The notes below the pieces were generated by a model that had not been told where the DNA came from, did not search any database, and saw nothing but the letters and a program-made list of their open reading frames with translations. From Asticcacaulis sp. AC466 (GTDB lineage: Bacteria; Pseudomonadota; Alphaproteobacteria; Caulobacterales; Caulobacteraceae), in contig NZ_AWGE01000008.1 of NCBI RefSeq assembly GCF_000495815.1, forward strand, positions 247,436-311,435: DNA of 64,000 nucleotides, given 5' to 3'. Positions 45,860 to 54,370 of this stretch are shown piece by piece. The translations under genes and the position numbers were made by a program. Position 1 is the first letter of the stretch, and each line of letters starts with the position of its first letter.

Positions 45860-46042
45860 AGGGGTTAGGTCTCAGGGGCGTCGCCCCTCGCGCGGGCAAG
45901 GTCCTTGTTCGGTGTCCCCAGCCTTCCGCGCGAAAAGCTTGTGCAGGCTGGGTGAGCCCCCTCCGAACATGGGCCGTGGCCCTTGCTACCCCCAACCTCG
46001 CCGGTGGGCAGGGTTTCAGCGCCGCTTTGAGCGCTGCAACCG
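45860..46042 (+). promoter_or_regulatory. Structured 5' leader, copy 1 (before DUF736)
   Basis: About 180 bases that fold like copies 2 and 3. Helices: AGGGGC/GCCCCT (from 45874); GGCAAGG/CCTTGCT (45895-45901 with 45981-45987); TGTTCGG/CCGAACA (45906-45912 with 45963-45969); CCCAGCCT/AGGCTGGG (45917-45924 with 45945-45952); and GGTTTCAGCGC/GCGCTGCAACC (46012-46022 with 46031-46041, one mismatch). The bases differ from the other copies but pairing is kept. The conserved loop reads TCCGCGC...GCTTGTGC. It ends 48 bp before the DUF736 start. Confidence 0.78.
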
Positions 46043-46089
46043 CCATCGAGGTCGCTAACCAGCGGCCCGCACCCACAAAGGACACAACC

Positions 46090-46395
46090 ATGTCAACCAT
46101 CGGTACTTTCATCAGAGCCGGAGACATCTACACCGGCACCCTTTTGACCCTGACACTGAATGTGACAGTCAATATTGTTCCGACCGACCGCAACTCGGAT
46201 CAGGGGCCCGACTATCGCATTTACTGGGGCAGTGTTGACTGCGGCGCGGCCTGGAAGCGAACCAATGAGGCCGGGCGTGAGTGTCTGTCGGTGAAAATCG
46301 ATGACCCGGCCTTTCCCCACCCGATCTATGCCAGTTTGTACCCCGACGACGAGCCAGGTCTGTTCAACCTCGTCTGGAAGCGGCCCAAAGGCTGA
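46090..46395 (+). CDS. DUF736 family protein
   Basis: 101 aa from ATG 46090. DUF736 pattern: IGTFIRAGDIYTGTLLTLTL at the start, then DYRIYWGSVDCGAAWKR and the ending PIYASLYPDDEPG. Function unknown; these small proteins are nearly always found on alphaproteobacterial conjugative elements close to ParB, DUF932 and trb genes. It has its own structured leader upstream and a strong terminator downstream, so it is a one-gene unit. Confidence 0.9.
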   Translation: MSTIGTFIRAGDIYTGTLLTLTLNVTVNIVPTDRNSDQGPDYRIYWGSVDCGAAWKRTNEAGRECLSVKIDDPAFPHPIYASLYPDDEPGLFNLVWKRPKG

Positions 46396-46406
46396 GATGA
46401 CGTAAG

Positions 46407-46441
46407 ACAAAGCCCCTCAGGCAGAACCTCCGGGGCTTTGT
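46407..46441 (+). terminator. Intrinsic terminator after DUF736
   Basis: Stem ACAAAGCCCC/GGGGCTTTGT, perfect 10 bp, with a 15-base loop, 11 bp after the DUF736 stop. The A and T flanks make it work in either direction. Confidence 0.75.
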
Positions 46442-46576
46442 CTGGTGGACGGTAGTGAGGGCGGACGCCCTGGGGGCAGAGCGTCCGCGCGCCGCCAAAT
46501 TCGGGGGGGGATGAAAAGGGCGGCGAATTCGGTCTTTAGGCGAAAAATAGGGCCTGAGTATGACAAGGTTGACAGG

Positions 46577-46783
46577 AAAGGGCTAAGGGCGCCGCCCTCG
46601 CGCCGGTCAAGGAGGACGTCCCCATAGAGGGACCGGCACGAACGGTATCCCCGACCTTCCGCGCCCTAAGGGGCTTGTGCAGGTCGGGTGATCCCCCTCC
46701 GTTCGCGCCGTCCTTGACCTTTGCTACCCCGGTCTCGCCGACGGGCAAGGTTTCAGCGCGCCGCTAAAGGCCCGCTGTAACCC
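46577..46783 (+). promoter_or_regulatory. Structured 5' leader, copy 2 (before parB)
   Basis: About 205 bases, closely similar to copy 3. Helices: AGGGC/GCCCT at the start; GGTCAAGGA/TCCTTGACC (46605-46613 with 46711-46719); GGCACGAACGG/CCGTTCGCGCC (46635-46645 with 46699-46709, one A-C mismatch); CCCGACCT/AGGTCGGG (46650-46657 with 46681-46688); GGTTTCAGCG/CGCTGTAACC (46749-46758 with 46773-46782). It ends 20 bp before the ParB start. With the terminator it fills the 407-bp gap between DUF736 and parB. Confidence 0.8.
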
Positions 46784-46802
46784 AAGCCCAAAAGGAAAGA
46801 CC

Positions 46803-48791
46803 ATGAATAAGCCATCGAAAATTATTGCTGTGGAAACCGGCGTTCACACCCTGATACCCTTGTGCCAGTTGCTCAAATCGCCCCGCAATGTGCGCAAAGT
46901 CCCACACACCAAAGACGCCATCGAAGCCTACGCCGCCAGCATCGCGGCCAAGGGCATCCTGCAAAACCTCGTCGTTGAGCCGGAACTGGACGACCGTGAA
47001 TGTCCCACCGGCCGGTTCTATGTCACCATCGGCGAAGGTCGTCGGCTGGGCCAATGTCTCCGGGTCGAGCGTGGCGAAATCACCGATGATGAGCCCATCC
47101 CGTGCGTCATCGACACCGTCAACGACCCCCACGAAATCAGCCTTGATGAAAATGTCACCCGCGAAGCGATGCACCCCGCCGACCAGTTCGAGGCCTTCCG
47201 GACACTCAATGAACAGCAAGGTATGAGCGCCGAGGACATCGCGGCACGTTTCGGCGTCAATATCCGCATCGTCAGGCAACGCTTGCGCCTCGGCGCGGTG
47301 TCGCCCCGCCTGATGCAGGACTATCGGGACGGTAAACTGACCCTGGAACAGTTGACCGCTTTCTGTGTCAGCGAAGACCACGCACGTCAGGAAAGCGTCT
47401 ATGATGGTCTGACAGAGTGGCAGCGTGAGCCGTACTATATCCGCCGTCAGATGGTTCAGGGGCATGTCAATGCCGATGACCGGAGGGCGTGCTTTGTGGG
47501 CCAGACCGCCTACACCGAGGCGGGAGGTCACATCGAACGCGACCTGTTTACCGAAGACGGTGAGGGCCGGTTCACCGATCCGGTGCTGCTGGAAAAGCTG
47601 GCCCTTGAGCGTCTGACGGCGGTGGCCAAGACCGTGCAACAGGATGAGGGCTGGATATGGGCCGAAGCCTATATCGATTTTCCCTATATCGCCGGTATGC
47701 GCCGAGCCTTTCCAAAGGTGGTGGCCCTGTCCGCCGAGGATGCGGTGGCGTTGGAGGTGGCCAAGGCCGAGCTGGAAACGCTGTCGGAGGAATACGCCGA
47801 CTTTGATTACAGCGATCTGCCGGTCGATGTCGACGCGAACATGTCCGCGCTGGAGGCAGAAATCGTTCGTCTTCAAGCTTTAGCGTCTGCCTTCGACTCG
47901 GATGATATCGCCCGCTCCGGGATCATCGTCAGCCTCATCTATGACGGTTCGGTCAAGATCGAACGCGGTTTGATCCGCGCCGAGGATGTGCAGCCCGAAC
48001 ACAAGGCCGTAGACAGCACGACCGATGAAGGCGGCGACGGCGGTGACTATCGTGACGATCAGGAGACGGACAGGGAAGGTGACGATGACACTGTCACTGC
48101 TCCCTCTTTAAAGTTGGCCGACGGACTGATCCGTGATCTGACGGCGCATCGCACGGTGGCCCTGCGTCTGGCCTTGGGCGAACAGCCCGAAATCGCGGCG
48201 CGAGCCTTAGCGCACGTACTTGTGCTCGACACGTTTTATGACGACCGGTCGGCGTCCTGCCTAGAAATCCGGCCTGTCAGTACCGATCTGGCCGGGTGGA
48301 TGGAGGATTACGCCCAGTCATCCGCTGTCGAAGCGTTGCAGGTCCGACACGATACGTGGGCTGAACGGTTACCGGAACCGGATGCGTTATGGCCTTATCT
48401 TCTGGCTATGGAGCCGGAAGATTTGGGTCTGTTGATCGCGCATTGCGTGGCCCTGACCGTCAATGTCGTGCGCCAGCCCTTCGCCATCCGCTCAGCCGAG
48501 CCGTTCGCGGAGGACCTCGCCACCAGCCTATCCCTCGATATGGGAGCGCATTGGCGGCCTACGGCGCGCCGGTATTTCAGCCGCGTGACCAAAGGGCACA
48601 TTGTCGATGCCGTCCGCGAGGCCGTCAGCGATGAGGCGGCGGACCGGTTATCGAAACTGAAAAAGCCCGAGATGGCCGAGGCGGCGGAACACTTGATCGC
48701 CCCGACGGGTTGGCTCCCGCCGCTGCTGCGTGTGGCGCGATCGGAGCCGGAGCCCGGCAATGTCACCTATCTGTCTGATCACAAGGCTTAG
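46803..48791 (+). CDS. ParB/KorB-like nuclease-domain protein
   Basis: 662 aa. ParB N-terminal domain at about residues 18-110 (IPLCQLLKSPRNVRKVPHTK, then VTIGEGRRLGQCLRVERGE, the ParB box VTREAMHPADQFEAFRTLNE), helix-turn-helix near residues 140-165 (SAEDIAARFGVNIRIVRQRL). The long C-terminal half, with an acidic linker near residue 410-430, is characteristic of the ICE/plasmid form, much longer than chromosomal ParB. Such proteins act in partition or regulation of the element. Ribosome site AAAGGAAAG precedes the ATG; a structured leader lies upstream and a terminator downstream. Confidence 0.9.
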   Translation: MNKPSKIIAVETGVHTLIPLCQLLKSPRNVRKVPHTKDAIEAYAASIAAKGILQNLVVEPELDDRECPTGRFYVTIGEGRRLGQCLRVERGEITDDEPIPCVIDTVNDPHEISLDENVTREAMHPADQFEAFRTLNEQQGMSAEDIAARFGVNIRIVRQRLRLGAVSPRLMQDYRDGKLTLEQLTAFCVSEDHARQESVYDGLTEWQREPYYIRRQMVQGHVNADDRRACFVGQTAYTEAGGHIERDLFTEDGEGRFTDPVLLEKLALERLTAVAKTVQQDEGWIWAEAYIDFPYIAGMRRAFPKVVALSAEDAVALEVAKAELETLSEEYADFDYSDLPVDVDANMSALEAEIVRLQALASAFDSDDIARSGIIVSLIYDGSVKIERGLIRAEDVQPEHKAVDSTTDEGGDGGDYRDDQETDREGDDDTVTAPSLKLADGLIRDLTAHRTVALRLALGEQPEIAARALAHVLVLDTFYDDRSASCLEIRPVSTDLAGWMEDYAQSSAVEALQVRHDTWAERLPEPDALWPYLLAMEPEDLGLLIAHCVALTVNVVRQPFAIRSAEPFAEDLATSLSLDMGAHWRPTARRYFSRVTKGHIVDAVREAVSDEAADRLSKLKKPEMAEAAEHLIAPTGWLPPLLRVARSEPEPGNVTYLSDHKA

Positions 48792-48837
48792 GCGGAAGGG
48801 GTCGCTTCGGCGGCCCCTCTCTTCAAAAGCAGACGGT

Positions 48838-48864
48838 CCCGCGCCCCCCGGCGCGGGGCTTTTT
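48838..48864 (+). terminator. Intrinsic terminator after parB
   Basis: Stem CCCGCGCC/GGCGCGGG with a CCCC loop, followed by GCTTTTT. Strong GC stem and T run, 47 bp after the parB stop. Confidence 0.85.
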
Positions 48865-48877
48865 GTGTGTGTTCGTT

Positions 48878-49083
48878 AAAGGGCTAAGGGCTCTGCCCTC
48901 GCGCCGGTCAAGGATGAAGTCCCGAAAGGGGGACCGGCGCGGGCGGTCTCCCCAACCTTCCGCGCCCAAGGGGGCTTGTGCAGGTTGGGTGATCCCCCTC
49001 CGCCCGCGCCGTCCTTGACCTCTGCTACCCCGGTCTCGCCGACGGGCAGGGTTTCAGCGCGCCGAAGAAGGCCGCTGTAACCC
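48878..49083 (+). promoter_or_regulatory. Structured 5' leader, copy 3 (before the 99-aa gene)
   Basis: About 205 bases. Helices: AGGGC/GCCCT; GGTCAAGGA/TCCTTGACC (48906-48914 with 49012-49020); GGCGCGGGCGG/CCGCCCGCGCC, 11 perfect pairs (48936-48946 with 49000-49010); CCCAACCT/AGGTTGGG (48951-48958 with 48982-48989); GGTTTCAGCG/CGCTGTAACC (49050-49059 with 49073-49082). Compared with copy 2, both sides of the second and third helices changed together. It ends 22 bp before the start codon; the ribosome site AGGAG is outside the last helix. Confidence 0.8.
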
Positions 49084-49105
49084 AGCCTCAATAGGAGAAA
49101 CCCAC

Positions 49106-49405
49106 ATGAAAATGACATACCTGCCCAGCCAGTTGGCCATTGTTCAGGATGACCCACAAGCGACGCCTATCGCCACCGTGACGACAGCCACACTCGACGG
49201 CATATCCATAGATGTCCTCGCGCGCGCCATGGCCATGGCTCCGACCCTTGTCTGCCTACTCGATTATATCATGGACATGGAACCTGATGACGATGGCGAC
49301 CGCACCCTCTCAATCGAAGGGATGCAGCCCATCCGGGACGCGCTCTCAGCGTTCACCGTGGCCGATTTTATCGCCCTGACCCATTACGTCCACATCATCA
49401 AATAG
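49106..49405 (+). CDS. Hypothetical protein (99 aa) of the conjugative element
   Basis: 99 aa behind a clear AGGAG. Parts: VTTATLDGISIDVLARAMAM, then LDYIMDMEPDDDGDRTLSIE, then SAFTVADFIALTHYVHIIK. Soluble, acidic, no known domain. It has the same structured leader as the DUF736 and ParB genes, so all three are likely controlled together. It precedes the DUF932 gene by 12 bp and the two are probably one transcript. Confidence 0.75.
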   Translation: MKMTYLPSQLAIVQDDPQATPIATVTTATLDGISIDVLARAMAMAPTLVCLLDYIMDMEPDDDGDRTLSIEGMQPIRDALSAFTVADFIALTHYVHIIK

Positions 49406-49417
49406 GAGCGTGACACT

Positions 49418-50614
49418 ATGACAAACTCAATTCTTACACCGAACACCGCACCTGTTTCGGGAGCGTTTATAGTCGATATCTCGCGGGGCGGCCACAACGG
49501 AATTGTGTCGTCGCAATGGTTCAGCCGCCCAGACGATCAGAGGTTTTTGAACCTTGACGACCTCTATGAAAGCACTCGTCGCCGTGCCGATGGCGCACAT
49601 GTTCGCACTGTCAAAAGCGATCAGGTTCGCGTTGAAGCCGACCGTGATGATACCGAGTCCCTGCGCCTGATCCTTCCGGGAAGGGATGCTGAAATTGCCC
49701 CGACCCATTGGAGCTTTGGGCAATTGTGTAGCATGGTCGGCGCTCCCAGCACCTATATGCGCCAATTGCCTGCGCCGCTGGCGGGCATCAATCTGCAACA
49801 CGGCCTTTTAAGCCATCGCGCCGAACTGATGAAGACCTTGGAGACGGGTGACGGACAGATCGAATTGCGCGCCGTGACCGGCCCCGACTATGGCCGCATA
49901 TGGGATCATGAACTGGTCGGCGCGATCCGTAAGATCGCAGGAAATGGTATCGGTGATACGCGCTGGAAAGTCCCCGGCGTGCTGGACTGGGGCACCATGA
50001 CGCACAACCCTTACGTCGATGTCACCAAGGAAACGACGACCCTGTATGCCAGCGACCGCGACGTGTTCGTATTTCTCGTGGACGACACCCACCCCATCGA
50101 AGCGGGCTATTTGCCCAATGGCGAGCCTGATCTTTACTTCCGGGGGTTTTATGCGTGGAACTCGGAAGTTGGCTCCAAAACCCTAGGCATTGCGTCCTTT
50201 TTCCTGCGTGGGGTTTGCCAAAATCGCAATCTTTGGGGCGTTGAAAGCTTTGAAGACATCACCATACGTCACTCCAAATTTGCTGCCCAGCGCTTCGCCC
50301 ATGAAGCCGCCCCGGCACTGAACAGCTTCGCCAATTCATCCCCGGCGTCGTTCATCGCCGGGATCAAGGCGGCACGGGACATGGTGGTGGCCAAGGATGA
50401 CGACGACCGCGAAAGCTTCTTGAAGAAGCGAGGCTTCTCAAAACCGGAGACGGCTAAAATCATCGACACCGTGCTCAAGGAAGAAGGCAAAAAGCCTGAA
50501 AGCATCTTCGATTTCGTCCAAGGCATTACCGCCCTGGCCCGTCAAAAGCCACATCAGGATAGCCGTCTGGAATTGGAAAAGGCGGCTAAGAAGTTGATGG
50601 CAGCCGTCGTCTGA
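49418..50614 (+). CDS. DUF932 domain protein
   Basis: 398 aa. DUF932 features: a central part with MVGAPSTYMRQLPAPLAGINL, VTGPDYGRIWDHELVGAIRK and the later FFLRGVCQNRNLWGVESFED, then ITIRHSKFAAQRFAHEA. The family resembles phage/plasmid-like TIGR03299 proteins; function unknown, common on conjugative plasmids and ICEs. Together with DUF736 and ParB it marks the accessory block of an alphaproteobacterial conjugative element. Starts 12 bp after the 99-aa gene. Confidence 0.9.
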   Translation: MTNSILTPNTAPVSGAFIVDISRGGHNGIVSSQWFSRPDDQRFLNLDDLYESTRRRADGAHVRTVKSDQVRVEADRDDTESLRLILPGRDAEIAPTHWSFGQLCSMVGAPSTYMRQLPAPLAGINLQHGLLSHRAELMKTLETGDGQIELRAVTGPDYGRIWDHELVGAIRKIAGNGIGDTRWKVPGVLDWGTMTHNPYVDVTKETTTLYASDRDVFVFLVDDTHPIEAGYLPNGEPDLYFRGFYAWNSEVGSKTLGIASFFLRGVCQNRNLWGVESFEDITIRHSKFAAQRFAHEAAPALNSFANSSPASFIAGIKAARDMVVAKDDDDRESFLKKRGFSKPETAKIIDTVLKEEGKKPESIFDFVQGITALARQKPHQDSRLELEKAAKKLMAAVV

Positions 50615-50669
50615 GCCCGCTCCCACATACCTGTTTTGCCGCCGGGACGCGATCCGTTCCCGGCGGCTC

Positions 50670-50688
50670 GCCATGCCATAGGCATGGC
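50670..50688. repeat. Hairpin GCCATGCC/GGCATGGC in the gap after DUF932
   Basis: Perfect 8-bp inverted repeat with an ATA loop, 56 bp after the DUF932 stop, within a 229-bp gap. It may end the DUF932 transcript; a T run is missing. Nothing else is recognised in the gap except the ribosome site AGAGGA of the next gene. Confidence 0.4.
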
Positions 50689-50843
50689 TCGCGGGATAAT
50701 AAAATTCAGCTCAAACCGGCCCATAAATACGGAATCGTTTTTGACAGGGAGCGATTTGCGACTCTCCCGAAACCACCCCTCAAAAATCACGCTGTCCCGA
50801 CGACCGGCTGCCTTTGCATCCGGCGATCAGAGGACAGACTGTC

Positions 50844-51089
50844 ATGGAAGACGAGATCAGCCGCGCCAATGTCGCGCGCAAAGGCAGCCCCTATTTAGGC
50901 ACGAAACAGGCCGGGTTCTATCTGGGCCTATCGCATAAAACCCTGGCCCGTCTCCGCGTTATCGGCGGTGGCCCTGCGTTCCGGAAATTGGGGACCACCA
51001 TCCGCTATCATATCGATGATCTGAAGGCCTGGAGTAACGCCGAGACCATCACGAAACTGCCGCCAGCGTCACGGGAGATTGACCAATGA
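50844..51089 (+). CDS. AlpA/excisionase-like helix-turn-helix protein
   Basis: 81 aa from ATG 50844 behind AGAGGA (an in-frame TTG at 50814 would add 10 residues). MerR-like HTH of the AlpA/Xis group: PYLGTKQAGFYLGLSHKTLA, then LRVIGGGPAFRKLGTTIRYH and IDDLKAW. Proteins of this type regulate transfer genes or excision of integrated elements. Its end overlaps traF by 4 bp, so it leads the traF-transglycosylase operon. Confidence 0.85.
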   Translation: MEDEISRANVARKGSPYLGTKQAGFYLGLSHKTLARLRVIGGGPAFRKLGTTIRYHIDDLKAWSNAETITKLPPASREIDQ

Positions 51090-51622
51090 TAATGCGTTGG
51101 CAACCCGCGAGACAGACAAGCCGTGACCGAAAGCGCGGGCGGGTGGCGCTGGCATTGACCTTGATCGCCGGCAGCCTCATCGCCCTGTCGGTCCATCAAA
51201 AGGTGCCCGCCGTCGTCTATAATCCAAGCGCCAGTGCGCCCCTTGGGTATTATCGGACGCTACCAGCGACGCCCTTGAAATGGGGCGATTGGGTATTGGT
51301 TGAGGCGCCCGATTTCGCCCGCCGTTTGGCAGATTCCCGCGGATATTTGCCGGCCAATGTGCCCATGATTAAAGCTGTGGCCGCGCTCGCCGGAGACCGA
51401 ATTTGCGCCGATGGCAACCGGATCACGATCAACGGCACGGTTGCAGCCGTGCGCCTGCGCATCGACCATCGGGGGCGGCCCCTGCCATGGTGGACCGGTT
51501 GCCGAACGCTGACAAACGGAGAGATTTTCGTCCTGAACAGGGCCGCCCCAAGCTCGTTTGACGGGCGCTATTTTGGACCGATGTCCCGGCAGTCGGTTCT
51601 GGCGCGGTTGGTGCATCTATGA
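51086..51622 (+). CDS. traF: TraF-like S26 signal peptidase
   Basis: 178 aa with an N-terminal membrane anchor (VALALTLIAGSLIALSV). S26 peptidase motifs: the Ser in NPSASAPLGYYRTLP and the Lys in MIKAVAALAGDRICADGN. TraF matures or cyclises the TrbC pilin in trb systems, and trbC is present at 59300. Overlaps the HTH gene and the transglycosylase gene by 4 bp each. Confidence 0.9.
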   Translation: MIMRWQPARQTSRDRKRGRVALALTLIAGSLIALSVHQKVPAVVYNPSASAPLGYYRTLPATPLKWGDWVLVEAPDFARRLADSRGYLPANVPMIKAVAALAGDRICADGNRITINGTVAAVRLRIDHRGRPLPWWTGCRTLTNGEIFVLNRAAPSSFDGRYFGPMSRQSVLARLVHL

Positions 51623-52239
51623 GCCGCCGACAACTCATTTTAGGGACTGTGATTGCGCTGGTGGTTGTGGCCGCGCCTGTACCGGCAGCCTGCCAAGACG
51701 CGGCTGGCGGTGGGGGATCACCCACTGCGGACGTTCTGCGGTGGCGTCCCGAAATCGCCGTGGCCGCGCAACGGTTCGGCATACCGATAGCATGGATTGA
51801 GGCGGTTATCGCCGTCGAGAGTGCGGGCCTGAATGAGGTGAAGGGGCGGCCCATCACCTCGCCGAAAGGGGCGATGGGACTGATGCAATTGATGCCCGCT
51901 ACCTATACGGAGATGCGGAACCAATACGGTCTCGGGAGCGATCCTTACCTGCCTCTGGACAACATTCTGGCGGGTACGGCCTATCTGCGCCTGAACTATG
52001 ACCGTTTCGGTTATCCGGGTCTGTTCGCCGCCTACAACGCTGGACCAGATCGCTATTTGCGCAGCTTAGCCGGGGCGCGCTTGCCCGGTGAGACACGCGA
52101 TTATCTCGGCCGGATCATGCGTCAGACCGCTCAAAACCCGATCGCCCCAGACACAATTTTTGTCGATCTGGCCGGGTCTGACATCTCGCCGGAAAAGCCA
52201 ACATCGCCTTCGGTTTTGGTGCCCCTGATCGAACCCTGA
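51619..52239 (+). CDS. Lytic transglycosylase (VirB1/TrbN-like)
   Basis: 206 aa with a signal peptide (ends about PAAC). Soluble lytic transglycosylase domain: IPIAWIEAVIAVESAGLNEV with the catalytic Glu in AVESAG, then SPKGAMGLMQLMPATY and LFAAYNAGPDRY. It opens peptidoglycan for the conjugation channel. 4-bp overlap with traF. Confidence 0.9.
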   Translation: MSRRQLILGTVIALVVVAAPVPAACQDAAGGGGSPTADVLRWRPEIAVAAQRFGIPIAWIEAVIAVESAGLNEVKGRPITSPKGAMGLMQLMPATYTEMRNQYGLGSDPYLPLDNILAGTAYLRLNYDRFGYPGLFAAYNAGPDRYLRSLAGARLPGETRDYLGRIMRQTAQNPIAPDTIFVDLAGSDISPEKPTSPSVLVPLIEP

Positions 52240-52284
52240 AAAATGAGAACGAAAAAGGAACGCGGTGAAGGCAAGATAAAGCTC

Positions 52285-52352
52285 AACTCCCGTTTCGCAT
52301 AAGTGTTTGTCTGCACATCGTTTTTTGGGATTTATCCGGAAACGTGGGAGTT
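52285..52352. other. Candidate oriT region with long inverted repeat
   Basis: Arms AACTCCCGTTTC (52285-52296) and GAAAC-GT-GGGAGTT (52339-52352) pair over 12 bp with a 2-base bulge, around a 42-base AT-rich centre. It lies 33 bp upstream of the relaxase gene, where oriT often is. TTATCC (52333-52337 region) beside the right arm weakly resembles P-type nic cores. The inverted repeat is seen; the role is inference. Confidence 0.4.
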
Positions 52353-52384
52353 AATACGCTGTAACTTGTTGAATTTATTAGGTT

Positions 52385-54361
52385 GTGGAGTTGGTTGTGC
52401 GGGATGATGATGTGCGCCCAAAACTGGGGCGAATTCGATCAAAAGGTGGGCAATCCTACCTGCCCAAAGTGCTCAAGGCGGCGCGGAAAGCCGGTGGTCT
52501 CAAAACGCCAGGCGTTGGCGGTGAGGGAAAGGCCAGAAGTCGGGGGCGCGGCGCGGGTATCGCGGCAGTCACGGCGACCGGTCGGGTGAGGGGCCGGGCG
52601 GCGCGTCGGGTGGTCGTCAAGACACGATACACACAACTGGCCGGCAAAGGCGTGAAGGCGGCGCGCGCGCACCTGCGATACTTGCAACGCGACGGCGTGA
52701 CGAAAGACGGACTTGCCGGCGAGCTTTATGATAGGGGCGGCGATCAGGCAGACGGGCGTGGCTTTATGGATCGGGCGGACAAAGATCCGCGTCAGTTCCG
52801 TCTTATCGTATCGGCCGAAGACGGGGACAAATACGAAGACCTGAAACCTTTGACGCGGCGTTTCATGGAACAAATGGAAACGGACCTCGGCACTCGCCTT
52901 GATTGGGTGGCCGTCGATCATTTCAATACCGGCCACCCCCATACCCATATCGTCATTCGCGGCGTGGATGAAAAGGGAAAGGACCTGACCATAGCGCGCG
53001 ACTATATCAGTGAAGGCATGCGTGACCGTCTCGAAGCTCTCGTCACCCTCGATCTAGGCCCGCGGTCGGAGCGGGAGATTGATATCGCCCGGCGACAGGA
53101 AGTCGATCAGGCCCGCCTGACCAGCCACGATCGACACCTGTTGCGTAAAATGTCGCTGGATCGGCATATTGTAACAGACGTACCAGACCCCAAAGAGCGG
53201 GCGCTGCAGGTGGGACGTCTCGCCAAGTTGCAAGAGTTTGGCCTGGCGGAAGACTTAGGGGGCGGGCGCTGGCGGTTGGCCGAAAACTTCGACGCGACAT
53301 TGAAGGATCTTGGGGAACGTGGAGACATCATCAAATCCATGCACCGTGAACTCGCTCTCAAGGGGATGGCGCGTGCAGCCGAAGACGGGGTCGTCCACAG
53401 GGCAGGGGTGGCCCTTCCTGAGGCAGGGTCGTTGTTCGGGCGTGTCGTAAAAAGAGGGCTGCTCGATGGTGACTCGGATCGCCATTTCCTTATGCTGGAT
53501 GGCATCGATGGCCGCATCCATTGGATTGACATTGGCTACGCGGAGCGCACCCGTCCGCTGGCTGACGATGCGCTGGTACGTGTGGACTTTCGCCAGGCCG
53601 AGATCAGGTCGGCCGATCATACCATCGTTGAAGTGGCGGCAGCGAACGGCGGGTGGTACGATGTGGCGGCGCATCTGAACTATGACCAGTCGGCGACGGG
53701 AGAGTTCGCAGAAACCCACATGCGTCGGCTAGAGGCGATCAAGCGGGCAACCCGCCAGGTGGAGCGTAGTGATCAGGGTGCCTTCCGTATCGCTGAAACC
53801 TTTCTTGACCAGGCTCTGGCTTATGAAAAGAAACGGCTTCAGCAGGCGCCGACCGACATTGTCCCTTTGTCACCCATTCCTTTGTCACGCCTGCCTACCT
53901 ATCCTGGCGCGACATGGCTGGATCGTGAGCTTGTCGATCCTTCGGTGCCTGTTGTGACGGTCGGGTTTGGCCGGGAGTTCTCGGACGCCCTCCGGCAGCG
54001 ACAAATTTGGCTGCTACAGGAGGAACTGGCTTTCGAGATCGACGGGCAGTTCAGGACCGGTGTCAATATGTTGAGAACATTGGAGGTTCGCGGCCTCGAT
54101 GCCGCATCGGACCGCCTGGAAAAGGAATCCGGTCTTACCTACCGCCCCGCCAAGTACGGAGACCGGATTGAAGGGCAGCTTCGGCAGTCCGTTCATTTGC
54201 CGAGCGGCAGGTATGCGATGGTGGAGCAGGGGAAGGAATTCACGCTGGTGCCGTGGCGCCCAGTGCTTGAGAACCATATCGGTAAGCTGGTGTCTGGTTT
54301 GTACCGTGAGGAAGGCATCAATTGGTCGATCGGTCGGGGGCGCGGAATGGGCATCCAGTAA
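52385..54361 (+). CDS. Relaxase with DUF3363 (VirD2-type)
   Basis: 658 aa, GTG start. The basic N-terminus is followed by the relaxase domain with the metal-binding motif DHFNTGHPHTHIVIRG near residue 180 (three His) and a candidate Tyr upstream in HLRYLQRDGV. From about residue 260 a DUF3363 region follows (LTSHDRHLLRKMSLDRHIV). It nicks oriT and pilots the strand through the Trb channel. TraG (55824) should be its coupling protein; the TIR-like gene at 54371 interrupts the usual order. Confidence 0.92.
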   Translation: MELVVRDDDVRPKLGRIRSKGGQSYLPKVLKAARKAGGLKTPGVGGEGKARSRGRGAGIAAVTATGRVRGRAARRVVVKTRYTQLAGKGVKAARAHLRYLQRDGVTKDGLAGELYDRGGDQADGRGFMDRADKDPRQFRLIVSAEDGDKYEDLKPLTRRFMEQMETDLGTRLDWVAVDHFNTGHPHTHIVIRGVDEKGKDLTIARDYISEGMRDRLEALVTLDLGPRSEREIDIARRQEVDQARLTSHDRHLLRKMSLDRHIVTDVPDPKERALQVGRLAKLQEFGLAEDLGGGRWRLAENFDATLKDLGERGDIIKSMHRELALKGMARAAEDGVVHRAGVALPEAGSLFGRVVKRGLLDGDSDRHFLMLDGIDGRIHWIDIGYAERTRPLADDALVRVDFRQAEIRSADHTIVEVAAANGGWYDVAAHLNYDQSATGEFAETHMRRLEAIKRATRQVERSDQGAFRIAETFLDQALAYEKKRLQQAPTDIVPLSPIPLSRLPTYPGATWLDRELVDPSVPVVTVGFGREFSDALRQRQIWLLQEELAFEIDGQFRTGVNMLRTLEVRGLDAASDRLEKESGLTYRPAKYGDRIEGQLRQSVHLPSGRYAMVEQGKEFTLVPWRPVLENHIGKLVSGLYREEGINWSIGRGRGMGIQ

Positions 54362-54370
54362 GGGGCCCCT

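Noticed and set aside
46445..46627. 60-codon frame between DUF736 and parB
   Set aside because: Arg/Gly-rich, no ribosome site, runs into the structured leader.
46764..47876. 370-codon minus-strand frame opposite parB
   Set aside because: Shadow of the ParB gene, which has a start, ribosome site, leader and domains.
45860..49083. The three leader repeats as transposable or recombination repeats
   Set aside because: They diverge in sequence while pairing is kept and each ends just before a start codon, which fits RNA structure better than DNA mobility.
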